From positions 1 through 48,499 of the forward strand of contig JAFVYB010000090.1 in NCBI GenBank assembly GCA_017500825.1: 48,499 bases of DNA, written 5' to 3'. Below, one piece after another: positions 17,410 to 27,787 of the stretch. This DNA comes from Myxococcaceae bacterium (GTDB lineage: Bacteria; Myxococcota; Myxococcia; Myxococcales; UBA5297). Position 1 is the stretch's first letter. Each line of letters opens with the position of its first letter. The notes beneath the pieces are model-generated. The model saw nothing but the letters and a program-made list of their open reading frames with translations. It had not been told where the DNA came from and did not search any database. The position numbers were made by a program, and so were the translations under genes.

Positions 17410-18669
17410 GTGTCTGACTCGGTTTGTCCCAAGTGTGGCCTTCCGCGCGTGGCGCCTCAGGGTGGCCAGTCATGCGCGTGCGTCGCTGCCAGCGAGCGAT
17501 CCTTTGAGAGCGATCGGCGCCCCGCCGCGTCGTCCGTTGTCTCGCGGGAGATCCATCTCGACCGCGAGCATCTGCCCGGACGGCCGCCACGGCGCGATGG
17601 CGAGGGCGTTCCGCTCTCGGCGCGGATGGGGGGACATGGTCCCGCGCATGCCGCTGAATCGCCGGTCCAGGGCTCGACGCCTGCCTGGGCCAGGGACGCG
17701 TCACCGCTCAAAAAAGTCGCCGGCGCCGCTGAGCCAGCCTGGTTTCTTTCGCCCGTCCAGTCCGAACCGCCACAGGCTGCGGTGGACGAGAAAGAGGCCG
17801 CCCGCCCGCCCGTTGCCGAGATCAGCGCGCCGCCATCGCCCTTGCTGTCGACGGATTCGTCCCGCGCGACGCGTGTTTTTGGTCTGCCCGCCAAAGAAGA
17901 GGACCTCCTGGCCGCCGGAGAGCTGGAGGAGAGCGCCGATGCGACAGCCTCCGAGACGCCCGCGCCGCCATCGCCCTTGCTGTCGACGGATTCGTCCCGC
18001 GCGACACGTGTTTTTGGCCTGCCCGCCGAAGAGGCGCGCCTGCCCGCCGCGGAGACGAAACCAAAGGCGGAATCAGGGAAACCCGCGACGCCAGTTTCTG
18101 AAGCGCCATCCGCGCCGCCGCTTCCGCCAAGACCTGCCGCGGCTAAGGCCAGGCCATCGCCGTTGCCAAAGCCTCGCCCCGCGCCGCGCGCGCCAAACGC
18201 CGTCGAGGAGATTCACGCCGTGCCGGCCGGTGTCTGGGAGCGCGTCCTGGCCCGCGTCATCGACTTCGCCAGCCTCGCCTGCCGGTGGGCGATCCTGCTT
18301 TTCCTGGCGCAGTCCGTGAGCGGCATCGAACTGCTCGCGACGAGTTCCCTGCAGCGCTTCGCGCCGTGGCTGGGGGGGCTCTTCTGCGCCCTGACCTTTG
18401 TCTATGCCGCGCTCTTCCACGCCCTCGGTGGTCGCACGCCCGGCAAGTGGGTGGTCGGCATCATCGTGCTCGACGAAACAGGTCAGCCGCCCGCGCTCGG
18501 CCGCGCCGCCCTGCGAGCCCTCCTCGCGTTTGTCTCGGCCGCGCCGCTCTTTTTGGGATTTGCCGTGGCCCACTTCAGCCGCCGCCGTCAGGCCTTCCAC
18601 GACAAGATCGCCAGGACCTACGTCGTCCGCCTCGTCGAGCCGCGCGCGCCGCGTTCCAAGGCAGCCTGA
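17410..18669 (+). CDS. RDD-family membrane protein with zinc-ribbon-like N-terminus, 419 aa
   Basis: The N-terminal VCPKCGLPRV...SCAC gives a CxxC...CxC zinc-ribbon-like motif (residues 5-23). A Pro/Ala-rich disordered region follows to about residue 270 and contains two copies of a 22-residue motif (core PPSPLLSTDSSRATRVFGLP), 45 residues apart. The C-terminal ~145 residues are an RDD domain with Arg/Asp residues (WERVLARVIDFASL), two to three membrane helices and GRTPGKWVVGI. RDD proteins are poorly understood; some act as Na+/H+ antiporters. The start is GTG 17410 with AAGGAG nine bases upstream; an in-frame TTG at 17404 is too close to that site. Confidence 0.8.
   Translation: MSDSVCPKCGLPRVAPQGGQSCACVAASERSFESDRRPAASSVVSREIHLDREHLPGRPPRRDGEGVPLSARMGGHGPAHAAESPVQGSTPAWARDASPLKKVAGAAEPAWFLSPVQSEPPQAAVDEKEAARPPVAEISAPPSPLLSTDSSRATRVFGLPAKEEDLLAAGELEESADATASETPAPPSPLLSTDSSRATRVFGLPAEEARLPAAETKPKAESGKPATPVSEAPSAPPLPPRPAAAKARPSPLPKPRPAPRAPNAVEEIHAVPAGVWERVLARVIDFASLACRWAILLFLAQSVSGIELLATSSLQRFAPWLGGLFCALTFVYAALFHALGGRTPGKWVVGIIVLDETGQPPALGRAALRALLAFVSAAPLFLGFAVAHFSRRRQAFHDKIARTYVVRLVEPRAPRSKAA
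17827..18027 (+). repeat. direct repeat, two 66-bp copies 135 bp apart, inside the RDD gene
   Basis: 17827-17892 and 17962-18027 agree at 64 of 66 bases by my count. Both differences are silent or conservative, and the copies are in the same reading frame (period 45 codons). They encode the repeated PPSPLLSTDSSRATRVFGLP motif in the disordered region. Confidence 0.9.
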
Positions 18670-18744
18670 GCCGGGCGTTTCCCATCCCGGGCGACGCCTT
18701 CCAGCGGTCCGCGTCCGAGGGGCCAAGGCCCTGTCAGCCAATAA

Positions 18745-18771
18745 AAAAGCCCGCCGGTTGAGCGGGCTTTT
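18745..18771. terminator. bidirectional intrinsic terminator
   Basis: AAAAGCCCGC (18745-18754) pairs with GCGGGCTTTT (18762-18771) across a 7-nt loop. T-runs occur on both strands, so it can end both the RDD gene (plus) and the minus-strand gene whose stop is at 18802. Confidence 0.85.
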
Positions 18772-18801
18772 CATTTTGTCGAACGCCTGTGTGGGGGCGC
18801 T

Positions 18802-19298
18802 TCAGGTCATCTTGTGCGGGATGGCGCGGTTGTGCAGCAGCGTGCGGGGACCGCCCTGGAAGGCGACATCGATTTTGTCCTGTCCACGCACCACGGCCAC
18901 GACGCCGACGCCAAAGACAGGGTGCTGGATGATCTCGCCGCCGACGAAGCGTTCGGTCATGGCGTAGGGACGCGGGTTGTCGATGCGCTTGCCACCGGCC
19001 AACGTTTCGAAATCCGGGATTTCGCCGCGCCCGCCCGATTTGGCCTTCTTGGCCGCCTTGCTCTTCTTGCTGGCAGCCGCCTTCTTGCGCTCTGCCGCCT
19101 TGGCCGCCTTGAGCGACGCGGGCATCCGATAGAGGTGATCGCCCCCGCAAGTCAGGCACGCACGCGCCGCGGTTTACCATCGAGCATCGCCACGACGGTG
19201 TGCATGAGGTCCAACTTGCAACGCGAGCACTTCGCCTCAACCTCGCTGCCGACATCCACCACGCTGTCCACCACACTCGGATCCATCGTTTCAGCCAT
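18802..19298 (-). pseudogene. zinc-finger/'HPVFGVGVV'-motif protein, frameshifted
   Basis: From ATG 19298 the frame encodes about 48 residues that include CSRCKLDLMHTVVAML and end DGKPRRVRA, then a TGA. Shifting by one base at about 19155-19165 gives TGCCTGACTTGCGGGGGC, that is CLTCGG, followed by DHLYRMPASLK and then the remaining frame to TGA 18802 (Lys/Ala-rich linker, ERFVGGEIIQHPVFGVGVV, DKIDVAFQGGPRTLLHN). Together the halves make one ~165-residue protein with a CxxC...CxxC zinc ribbon, a Lys-rich linker and a beta domain of a kind I remember from Myxococcota hypothetical proteins. One base appears to be missing before CLTC. It is either a real frameshift or a sequencing error. If split, a Met in the second half could still start a 107-aa protein at 19125. 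Confidence 0.75.
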
Positions 19299-19396
19299 TT
19301 CGAATCAAACCTCCGGCAATAAAAAAGCCCCAAAAATGAGGGCGCGGGAACTTAGGACAAAATGGCCTCTGAAGGAAGAGGGGCTGTGGCGGAATT

Positions 19397-19915
19397 TTGA
19401 AATGGTCGCGGCCTGAAGCGAGTTGGCGCGCGGACAATTTCTTCCTGCGGACGCGCTGCCCAAATTTGTCGGCGGATAACGAGTTTCCCGAAAGGTCAGT
19501 CGCCGCGAATCCGAGGGCGCTGTTTTCGGGAGGCGGCGCCTGCTCCAACCGCGGCGCACGCAGTGCCCCAAAAAGGAATTTCCCTGCCGCGGGGCTGTGC
19601 CTGGCCCTTTGCTGGGCGCTCATCGCCTGCGGTGGCTCGGAAAGCGACAGCGCCGACCTGTGGCCTGAGGACGCGACAAAGCGCTTGCCGGGCGTGTGCA
19701 GGTGCGGGGTGTCGGACGTCGATACCGATGGCGACGATGTCCCCGGCTGCCTCGATCCCTGCCCGGCCAACGCCGTGACGATTTTGCCCGGGCAATACGG
19801 GGCTTCTCGGACGCGGATACGGATGGCGACGGCGTGGCCGACATCCTCGACGGCTGCCCGCGCGCCCCCTCCAGGATGGCGATGAGCGATGCTGCGGCTT
19901 GCGAGCTGGGCGCGT
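19397..19915 (+). pseudogene. thrombospondin type-3-repeat lipoprotein remnant
   Basis: One frame encodes a signal peptide with lipobox (CLALCWALIAC, Cys codon near 19630) and a first Asp-rich calcium loop (DVDTDGDDVPGCLDPCP). After about 19790 the pattern continues only in the next frame as GFSDADTDGDGVADILDGCP, and then no conserved sequence follows. Type-3 repeats of this DxDGDG...CP kind occur in many surface lipoproteins of deltaproteobacteria-like bacteria. There is no good start codon (the frame begins at a TTG far upstream), and at least one frameshift is present, so this looks decayed. From 19916 to 20169 I see no gene; a short open tail ending KREGRLGRLYFEGRL at about 20153 could be a remnant. 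Confidence 0.6.
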
Positions 19916-20169
19916 GGAAAGGCTGGGGCCCGGTGAGTCTGTTCAGCATCGGCGTGAGTGCCGGCGAGCTCGGCGAGCAAAGGGCGCGTGAGGTCGATTC
20001 AGCCGCGCAGACGCTCCACCACGTGCCGGTCGGCCACCTCCTGACCAATCCCTGGCAGATGCAGCACGCGGGCCCATGGGACACGTCGCTGGCGAGCGGC
20101 CTTTGCCAAGCGCGAGGGCCGCCTAGGGCGCCTGTATTTCGAGGGGCGCCTCTGAAGCGGCGCGTCGAA

Positions 20170-20991
20170 TCAGGTGACAGAAGAAGTGTGTTTTGCCGTC
20201 ACGGGACGCGCGTCCGGCAGCTCAAAGGCCTCTTCGGCGTTGCTCCGGGTGAGGCGTTCGATGTCCTCGGGCTTCAGTCCCAGTTCGCCGGGCCGCTGGG
20301 CGGTCATGGCCAGTGCGTCGGGCCACGAGGGCATGTGCGACAGGTCGCTGTTGACGATGAGCCGCCTGGTTCCGCGCGCCATGACGAGATCGGCGAGCTG
20401 TTCGGGCGTTGTCTTGCCCGGCTGAACCGTGAGGCCCATCCAGAAGTGACGACTCCGCGCGTCGAGCTCAGCCACAAGATCCGGCGTCAGGTGGTCGAGG
20501 ATGACCCGCCCGGGAGCGATGCCCGCCTCGTCGACAAGGCGCAGCGTCTCGCGGAGCCGTTCCCGTTTGTCCGCGCGCGGCGTGTGGACGATGGCCGTCG
20601 CATGGAGGTCGCGCGCCAGGCGGAGCTGCCGCAGGAGAAGCGATTTTTCGGCCTCGCTGCCCGTTTCCAGCCCGATTTCGCCGATGGCCGAGGCGCGCCC
20701 CGAAGTCACAAGAGAGTTCATCTCGGCCAGGACGCGATCGAGTTCGGTTTCGGGCGGCAAAGCGCGCGGGTGAACGCCGATGGCGATAATCGGTCGGATG
20801 CCCGCCTGAACGAGTCGCTTTCGCTCCACGTCGTCGAGCCAGAAAAAGAGGTCGATCAGCGAGCAGGCGCCGCTCGCGGGCACGGGCAGAAAGGCGCAGA
20901 CCACGGCGGATTCGACACCGGCGCGCGCCATGGCCGCCAAGTCCTCCGGACCGCGCAGAAAGGTGTGGGTGTGCGCGTCGATGAACGCCAT
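20170..20991 (-). CDS. TatD-like metal-dependent hydrolase, 273 aa
   Basis: An amidohydrolase-fold protein with the expected metal ligands in order: HTHTF near the N-terminus (His-7, His-9), GEIGLE (Glu), IVHTP (His), ILDHLT (His) and NSDLSH (Asp). TatD-family enzymes are DNases or related phosphohydrolases; this one is distant from TatD proper, so the substrate is unknown. It starts with ATG at 20991 and lies 18 bp downstream of hslU on the same strand, so it is probably the last gene of the hslVU operon. Confidence 0.85.
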   Translation of the reverse strand: MAFIDAHTHTFLRGPEDLAAMARAGVESAVVCAFLPVPASGACSLIDLFFWLDDVERKRLVQAGIRPIIAIGVHPRALPPETELDRVLAEMNSLVTSGRASAIGEIGLETGSEAEKSLLLRQLRLARDLHATAIVHTPRADKRERLRETLRLVDEAGIAPGRVILDHLTPDLVAELDARSRHFWMGLTVQPGKTTPEQLADLVMARGTRRLIVNSDLSHMPSWPDALAMTAQRPGELGLKPEDIERLTRSNAEEAFELPDARPVTAKHTSSVT

Positions 20992-21009
20992 GAGCAGCCC
21001 CGGTCAGCG

Positions 21010-22344
<1,335 letters not shown>

Positions 22345-22403
22345 GGTGGACCTCGTTGGTGCGGGGAGTGGTGGGGAACGCTCTCGCGGCGCGCCGCAAG
22401 GCG

Positions 22404-22934
22404 TCAAAATTCCTCGTAAACGACCTGGTCGTTGGTGAAGACGCACAGGTCACCGGCGATCTTCATCGCGGCCTCGGCGATTTGGCGCGCGCTCAGCGGG
22501 GAGTGTTCGACAAGGGCCAACGCGGCCGCTTGGGCGTAACTGCCGCCACTGCCAATGGCGATGACGCCCGCGTCCGGCTCGATCACATCGCCCACACCGG
22601 TGAGCACCAGTGTCTTGTGCTGGTCGGCGACGATAAGGATGGCCTCCAGCTTTCTGAGGAAGCGATCGGTGCGCCAGAGCTTGGCCAGCTCCACTGCGGC
22701 GCGCGCGAGGTTGTTTTGATGCGCGGCCAGCTTCTCCTCGAAGCGTTCAAAGAGGGTGAAGGCATCGGCGGTCGAGCCGGCAAAACCGGCGATCACCTTG
22801 CCGCCGGCCAGTCGCCTGACCTTTCGCGCGGACTTCTTCATCACGATGCGGTTTTCGAGCGTGACCTGGCCATCGCCGGCCATGCAGACGTGTCCGTCCT
22901 TGCGAACACAGAGAATGGTGGTGCCCTTGAACAC
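22404..22934 (-). CDS. hslV: HslV, proteolytic subunit of the HslVU protease
   Basis: A 176-residue N-terminal nucleophile peptidase. The catalytic Thr is expected at residue 5 of MFKGTTI, after removal of a short propeptide. Conserved [23 protein letters not shown] and IGSGGSYA segments are present. The first gene of the hslVU-tatD-like group; 345 bp upstream separate it from fusA, which is read the other way. Confidence 0.95.
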   Translation of the reverse strand: MFKGTTILCVRKDGHVCMAGDGQVTLENRIVMKKSARKVRRLAGGKVIAGFAGSTADAFTLFERFEEKLAAHQNNLARAAVELAKLWRTDRFLRKLEAILIVADQHKTLVLTGVGDVIEPDAGVIAIGSGGSYAQAAALALVEHSPLSARQIAEAAMKIAGDLCVFTNDQVVYEEF

Positions 22935-23112
22935 TGCCTTGCCCTCCTGAAAATGGGGTGGGCGCGCAAGTTAACCACGGAAGGTTGGGGCGCAAGGCAG
23001 GCGCGGCAAAGACGGCGAGGAGTCTCTCGGGAGGCGCTTTGTGTTGCCGCGCGAGGTAACCACCCGAGCAGTGTCCGGCGTAGAATGGGGGCAAAAAACG
23101 GCAAAGAGCATC

Positions 23113-23141
23113 TTGACATCCGCTCTCTGTTCGACTAGTGC
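23113..23141 (+). promoter_or_regulatory. candidate sigma-70-type promoter for fusA-tuf
   Basis: TTGACA (23113-23118), a 17-bp spacer, then TAGTGC (23136-23141), and a GC-rich discriminator. The -35 is perfect and the -10 is weak, but the same TAG-initial -10 at 17-bp spacing occurs before infA (38917-38945). It would give a leader of about 130 nt. Confidence 0.4.
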
Positions 23142-23279
23142 GCCGCGCCGCTCGACCCTGCGGGACATGTTGTTCCGCTCTTTTTTTGAACGTTTTCGTT
23201 CTTTGACACGAGCCCCAAAAGGAATCCGGTCGCGTCTCGCCGCTGTTTGTTGGCGAGGTGAGTCTTCGAGGAATCGCGT

Positions 23280-25358
23280 ATGGCCCGCCAGAGTCCCATA
23301 GATCGCTATCGCAACATTGGCGTCATGGCGCACATTGATGCGGGTAAGACGACGACGACCGAGCGCATTCTTTTCTATACGGGTGTCACTCATCGCCTCG
23401 GAGAGATTGATGATGGGACGACCGTGATGGATTGGATGGATCAGGAGCGCGAGCGCGGTATCACCATTACCAGTGCCGCCATCACCACCTTTTGGAAGGA
23501 TTGTCGTGTCAACATCATCGATACCCCGGGGCATGTGGATTTCACTGTAGAGGTGGAGCGCTCGCTGCGGGTTCTCGATGGGGCGGTTGCTGTGTTTTGT
23601 GGTGTTGGTGGTGTGCAGCCGCAGTCGGAGACGGTTTGGCGCCAGGCTGAGCGCTATCGTGTGCCGCGCATTATCTTTGTTAATAAGATGGATCGCGTTG
23701 GTGCTGATTATTTCCGGGTGCTCGATATGGTTGCCGAGCGCTTTGGTGCGCGTCCGGTTGCTGTCAATTTTCCGTGGGGCAGCGAGGATGAGTTGCAGGG
23801 GGTTATCGACCTCTTGGCGATGAAGGCCGTTCGTTATGATGAGGCCTCGCATGGGGCGCAGTTTGAGGTTGTTGAGATTCCGTTTGAGCTGCGCGCGCTG
23901 GCAGAGGAAAAGCGCCAGCAAATGATTGAGGCTGCGGCTGAGTTTGATGATGAGGTGATGGAGGCCTTTGTCGACGGTCGTGAGCCTGAGATGGCGCGCA
24001 TTGTTGCTGGATTGCGTCGTGGCTGTGTTGCTCTCAAGCTCTTTCCGGCGTTTGGTGGCTCGGCTTTTCGCAATAAGGGTGTGCAGCCTTTGTTGGATGG
24101 TGTTGTCGATTTTTTGCCTGCGCCTAATGAAATTGCTGCGGTTGAGGGTGAAACGCCGACTGGTGAGCATGCGGTGCGTGAGGCTTCGGATAAGGAACCG
24201 TTTGCTGCGTTGGCGTTCAAAATTGCCAGTGATCCTTTTTCGGGAACGCTTACCTATCTGCGCGTTTATTCGGGTGCGGTGAAAAGTGGCGAGTGTGTCT
24301 ATAATCCGCTCAAGAAGAAGCGCGAGCGCATTGGGCGTCTGCTGCAAATGCATGCCAATAAGCGCGAGGAGATCTCTGAGGTTTGGGCTGGCGACATTGC
24401 GGCGGTGGTTGGTTGTAAGGCGGTGACAACGGGCGACACGCTGTGTGCTGAAAATAAACAGATTATTCTTGAGAAGATGGATTTCCCCGAGCCGGTTATT
24501 TCCATCGCCATAGAGCCAAAGACTAAGGCTGATCAGGACAAGCTCGGATCTGCGCTCGATAAATTGGCGGTTGAGGATCCGTCCTTTCGTGTCAGTGCTG
24601 ATGCGGAGACTGGGCAAATGCTCATCTCTGGCATGGGTGAGTTGCATCTCGAGATTATTGCGGATCGTCTGTTGCGTGAGTTCAAGGTGCAGGCGAATGT
24701 GGGTAAGCCGCAGGTTTCCTATCGCGAGACAATTGGTAAGGCGGTGAGGCATGAGGGACGCTATATTCGGCAGAGCGGTGGGCGTGGTCAGTATGGACAC
24801 GTGGTTTTGGAGCTTGAGCCGAATGAGTCTGGTGGTGGCTTTGTCTTTGAGAACACTATTGTTGGTGGTGTGATCCCGAACGAATTTATTCCAGCGGTCG
24901 AGCAGGGGATTGTCGAATCGATGCAGTCGGGTGTGCTTGCTGGTTATCCGATGGTCGACCTCAAGGCTCGTTTGGTTGATGGCAGTTTTCATGAAGTCGA
25001 TTCGAGTGATGTCGCCTTCAAAATTGCCGCCTCGATGGCTTTCCGTGAAGGGGCCGCCTTGGCTGACCCTGTGTTGCTTGAACCGATTATGGAGTGTGAA
25101 GTTATTTGTCCCGATCAATATATGGGAGATGTGATCGGCGATCTGAATGCGCGGCGCGGTCGGATCATGGGGATGGAGCAGGAAGGCGGAGGGCAAAAAA
25201 TTCGCGCACAAGCCCCCTTGGCAAACATGTTTGGCTATGCTACAGGGCTGCGCTCTTTGAGTCAGGGGCGGGCGACTTACACGATGCAGTTTTCGCGTTA
25301 CCAGCCGGTTCCCGGAGGAATTGCCCAAGAGATAGTCGTTCGTCTCAGGGGCTTTTGA
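23280..25358 (+). CDS. fusA: elongation factor G
   Basis: A 692-residue translational GTPase that moves tRNA and mRNA through the ribosome. G1 is [10 protein letters not shown] (17-26), switch I is [10 protein letters not shown]3 is DTPGH, G4 is NKMD. Domains II-V follow to the end ([23 protein letters not shown]-type domain V). Switch I is preceded by [20 protein letters not shown] instead of the usual EVHDG..., a variant I associate with spirochaete/planctomycete/deltaproteobacterial (spd) EF-G1. GAGGAA precedes the ATG. rpsL and rpsG, usually upstream, are absent. Codons end in T much more often than in the flanking genes. Confidence 0.96.
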   Translation: MARQSPIDRYRNIGVMAHIDAGKTTTTERILFYTGVTHRLGEIDDGTTVMDWMDQERERGITITSAAITTFWKDCRVNIIDTPGHVDFTVEVERSLRVLDGAVAVFCGVGGVQPQSETVWRQAERYRVPRIIFVNKMDRVGADYFRVLDMVAERFGARPVAVNFPWGSEDELQGVIDLLAMKAVRYDEASHGAQFEVVEIPFELRALAEEKRQQMIEAAAEFDDEVMEAFVDGREPEMARIVAGLRRGCVALKLFPAFGGSAFRNKGVQPLLDGVVDFLPAPNEIAAVEGETPTGEHAVREASDKEPFAALAFKIASDPFSGTLTYLRVYSGAVKSGECVYNPLKKKRERIGRLLQMHANKREEISEVWAGDIAAVVGCKAVTTGDTLCAENKQIILEKMDFPEPVISIAIEPKTKADQDKLGSALDKLAVEDPSFRVSADAETGQMLISGMGELHLEIIADRLLREFKVQANVGKPQVSYRETIGKAVRHEGRYIRQSGGRGQYGHVVLELEPNESGGGFVFENTIVGGVIPNEFIPAVEQGIVESMQSGVLAGYPMVDLKARLVDGSFHEVDSSDVAFKIAASMAFREGAALADPVLLEPIMECEVICPDQYMGDVIGDLNARRGRIMGMEQEGGGQKIRAQAPLANMFGYATGLRSLSQGRATYTMQFSRYQPVPGGIAQEIVVRLRGF

Positions 25359-25455
25359 TGGCGGCAGAGTTGGCCGCTCTTGATGGCAGAGGTTTGCTCA
25401 AACGAAGTTGCGTCCGTCTGTTGGAGGCGGGGCGCAAGTAATGAGGAGTTCGCAA

Positions 25456-26649
25456 ATGGCTAAGGAAAAGTTTGAACGGAAAAAACCCCACGTGAATGTT
25501 GGTACCATTGGTCACGTCGACCATGGCAAGACCACTCTGACTGCGGCCATCACCTTTACGCAGGCAGCCAAGGGTTTGGCGAAGGCCAAGGATTATGCTG
25601 ACATCGCCAAGGGCGGCACTGTTCGCGATGATTCTAAGATCGTCACCATTGCTGTTTCGCACGTCGAGTATGAGAGCGAGAAGCGACACTATGCTCACGT
25701 CGATTGCCCGGGTCACGCCGACTTCATTAAGAATATGATTACGGGCGCGGCGCAGATGGATGGTGCTATCTTGGTGGTTTCTGCTGCTGATGGTCCAATG
25801 CCTCAGACGAAAGAGCATGTTCTGCTCGCTCGACAGGTTAATGTTCCTGCGCTCGTTGTCTTCCTTAATAAGTGCGATCTCGTTGACGACTCTGAGTTGC
25901 TTGATCTCGTTGAGCTCGAAGTTCGCGAGTTGCTCAATAAGTATGAATTCCCGGGTGATGATGCGCCGGTTATCCGTGGTTCCGCGTTGCCGCCTATGCA
26001 GAGCCGTGGCACGGAGGGAACTGCGTGTATTGATGAGTTGATGAAGGCTCTCGACGAGCATATCCCTGAGCCTGTTCGTATGATCGATAAGGATTTCCTG
26101 ATGCCTGTCGAGGATGTGTTCTCGATTGAAGGCCGTGGCACGGTGGCGACGGGTCGTATCGAGCGCGGTAAGATCAAAGTTGGCGATCAGGTTGAGATTG
26201 TTGGCTTTGGTGAAACCCGCAAGACTACGGTCACGGGTGTCGAGATGTTCCGTAAGCTGCTCGATGAAGGCTTGGCTGGTGATAATGTCGGCTGTCTGCT
26301 TCGTGGCCTCAAGCGCGACGAAATTGAGCGTGGTCAGGTTTTGGCCAAGCCCGGTTCGGTCAAGCCGCACACCAAGTTCAAGGCGGCGATTTACGTCTTG
26401 GGTAAGGACGAAGGTGGCCGTCATACCCCGTTCTTCAAGGGCTATCGTCCGCAGTTCTACTTCCGTACGACGGATGTCACGGGCTCTGTCACGCTGCCAG
26501 AGGGTGTCGAGATGGTTATGCCTGGTGACAATGTCACCATTGAGGTTGAGCTGATGACGCCGGTTGCCATGGAAGAGGAGCTCCGCTTCGCTATCCGCGA
26601 GGGCGGTCGGACGGTTGGCGCTGGCGTTGTTTCTGAAATCATCGCGTAA
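25456..26649 (+). CDS. tuf: elongation factor Tu (variant switch I)
   Basis: A 397-residue GTPase that carries aminoacyl-tRNA to the ribosome. G1 GHVDHGKT (19-26), G3 DCPGH and G4 NKCD are canonical, as are domains 2 and 3 ([33 protein letters not shown]). The switch I region differs: the usual PEEKARGITI is replaced by [13 protein letters not shown], two residues longer, while the Mg-binding Thr position of the VTI motif is kept. The first ATG with a good context is at 25456 (MAKEKFER), after AGGAG. It lies 97 bp after fusA and is probably co-transcribed with it. Confidence 0.95.
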   Translation: MAKEKFERKKPHVNVGTIGHVDHGKTTLTAAITFTQAAKGLAKAKDYADIAKGGTVRDDSKIVTIAVSHVEYESEKRHYAHVDCPGHADFIKNMITGAAQMDGAILVVSAADGPMPQTKEHVLLARQVNVPALVVFLNKCDLVDDSELLDLVELEVRELLNKYEFPGDDAPVIRGSALPPMQSRGTEGTACIDELMKALDEHIPEPVRMIDKDFLMPVEDVFSIEGRGTVATGRIERGKIKVGDQVEIVGFGETRKTTVTGVEMFRKLLDEGLAGDNVGCLLRGLKRDEIERGQVLAKPGSVKPHTKFKAAIYVLGKDEGGRHTPFFKGYRPQFYFRTTDVTGSVTLPEGVEMVMPGDNVTIEVELMTPVAMEEELRFAIREGGRTVGAGVVSEIIA

Positions 26650-26668
26650 ACGCGCTCTCGTGGTTCAT

Positions 26669-26713
26669 AGGAGGATGGGCGTCGCCCCAAAATTAGGCGG
26701 CGCTCTCCTTTTT
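26669..26713 (+). terminator. candidate terminator after tuf
   Basis: GGAGGATGGGCGTCGCC pairs with GGCGGCGCTCTCC across an AT-rich loop, with wobble pairs and a small bulge, and is followed by TTTTT (26709-26713). It would separate fusA-tuf from the S10 operon or act as an attenuator. Confidence 0.6.
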
Positions 26714-26753
26714 GGGCTGTTAGCCGATTGAGTTCGGCGAGAGGCACGCAATT

Positions 26754-26790
26754 GCGGGTGAACTGTCGGGATGGCCCGGCAAGCTCCCGC
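26754..26790 (+). promoter_or_regulatory. structured leader before rpsJ
   Basis: Nested stems GCGGG (26754-26758)/CCCGC (26786-26790) and CGGG (26767-26770)/CCCG (26775-26778) lie 17 bp before the rpsJ start codon. S10 operons are often controlled by a leader structure that binds a ribosomal protein (L4 in gammaproteobacteria). Whether this one does so is unknown. Confidence 0.4.
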
Positions 26791-26807
26791 CCTGTTGAGG
26801 CAAGTAG

Positions 26808-27119
26808 ATGGCAACCACCCAAAAGATCCGAATTCGGCTGAAGGCTTACGACCACAAGCTGCTTGACCAGTCTGCTGGCGAGATTGTGGCGACGGCCAAG
26901 CGCACTGGAGCCAAGGTGGCCGGACCCATTCCCCTGCCTACGCGGATCAACAAGTTCACTGTGCTGCGTAGCCCGCACGGGGACAAGAAGAGTCGCGAGC
27001 AGTTTGAGATCCGAACCCACAAGCGTCTCCTCGACATCTTGGAGCCGACCCAGCAGACGCTGGACGCGCTGATGAAGCTCGACCTGTCGGCGGGTGTCGA
27101 TGTGGAGATTAAGTCCTGA
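26808..27119 (+). CDS. rpsJ: 30S ribosomal protein S10
   Basis: 103 residues, normal length, complete. Conserved [34 protein letters not shown] and [12 protein letters not shown] are all present; the loop with IKS at the end contacts 16S rRNA in the small-subunit head and also NusB in transcription antitermination. It is the first gene of the S10 operon. The next gene is rplD after 23 nt; the usual rplC is absent. Confidence 0.97.
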   Translation: MATTQKIRIRLKAYDHKLLDQSAGEIVATAKRTGAKVAGPIPLPTRINKFTVLRSPHGDKKSREQFEIRTHKRLLDILEPTQQTLDALMKLDLSAGVDVEIKS

Positions 27120-27142
27120 CGGGACCCGACGAAGAGGCTGCT

Positions 27143-27787
27143 ATGGCAAGGTTTGATGTCGTAAATATTGAGGGACAGAAGGTCTCGGAGATCGAGCTGT
27201 CGGATGCGGTGTTTGCCGTCGATCCGAATGAAAATGTGATCTACGAGGTCGCAAAGTTTCAGGCCATTAATCGGCGTGCGGGCACCGTGGCGGTGAAAAA
27301 TTCCTCGCTCGTTTCCGGTGGTGGCAAGAAACCGTGGAAACAGAAACACACCGGACGTGCCCGTCAGGGTTCGACTCGCGCTTCTCAATGGGTGGGCGGC
27401 GGTAAGGCTATGGGGCCCAAGCCGCGCGACTACACCTATCGTCCACCTCGGACGGTGCGCCGTGGCGCATTGAGGGTGGCGTTGTCGCAGGCGGCGCGTG
27501 ATCAGAAGCTTGTTATTCTCGATAAATTCGAGGTGCCGGTTGCTTCCGAGGGTAAGGGGCGTCTCAGTCATGGTGCTGAGAAAATCCTGACTGAGGGATT
27601 GAGACTGGCGAGCGCGTTGGTTGTTGATTCGCGTGACAATCAGAATCTGCATCGCGGTGTGCGCAATCTGGACAAGTTTGATGTGCTGGCGCCCGAAGGG
27701 CTCAATCTTGAGAGCATCTTGCGCCACGAAACGCTCGTCTTGACTGCCCCTGCGGCCAAGGCATTGGAAGGAGCGCTGGCGCCATGA
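27143..27787 (+). CDS. rplD: 50S ribosomal protein L4
   Basis: 214 residues, complete. The globular part is followed by the extended tunnel loop ([19 protein letters not shown]) that reaches the peptide exit tunnel next to the macrolide site. The start follows GAAGAGG; this site lies in the only 23 nt that separate it from rpsJ. The stop overlaps the rplW start (ATGA). L4 is normally third in the operon after rplC, but here it is second. Confidence 0.96.
   Translation: MARFDVVNIEGQKVSEIELSDAVFAVDPNENVIYEVAKFQAINRRAGTVAVKNSSLVSGGGKKPWKQKHTGRARQGSTRASQWVGGGKAMGPKPRDYTYRPPRTVRRGALRVALSQAARDQKLVILDKFEVPVASEGKGRLSHGAEKILTEGLRLASALVVDSRDNQNLHRGVRNLDKFDVLAPEGLNLESILRHETLVLTAPAAKALEGALAP

Noticed and set aside
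19319..19345. Terminator on the minus strand upstream of the frameshifted zinc-ribbon gene
   Set aside because: GCCC/GGGC is only a 4-bp stem before the T-run and no minus-strand gene ends there. Too weak to list.
22971..25328. A 785-codon open frame on the minus strand opposite fusA
   Set aside because: It mirrors the fusA codon pattern, has low-complexity Thr/Arg/His-rich content and no family motifs, while fusA on the plus strand is certain.
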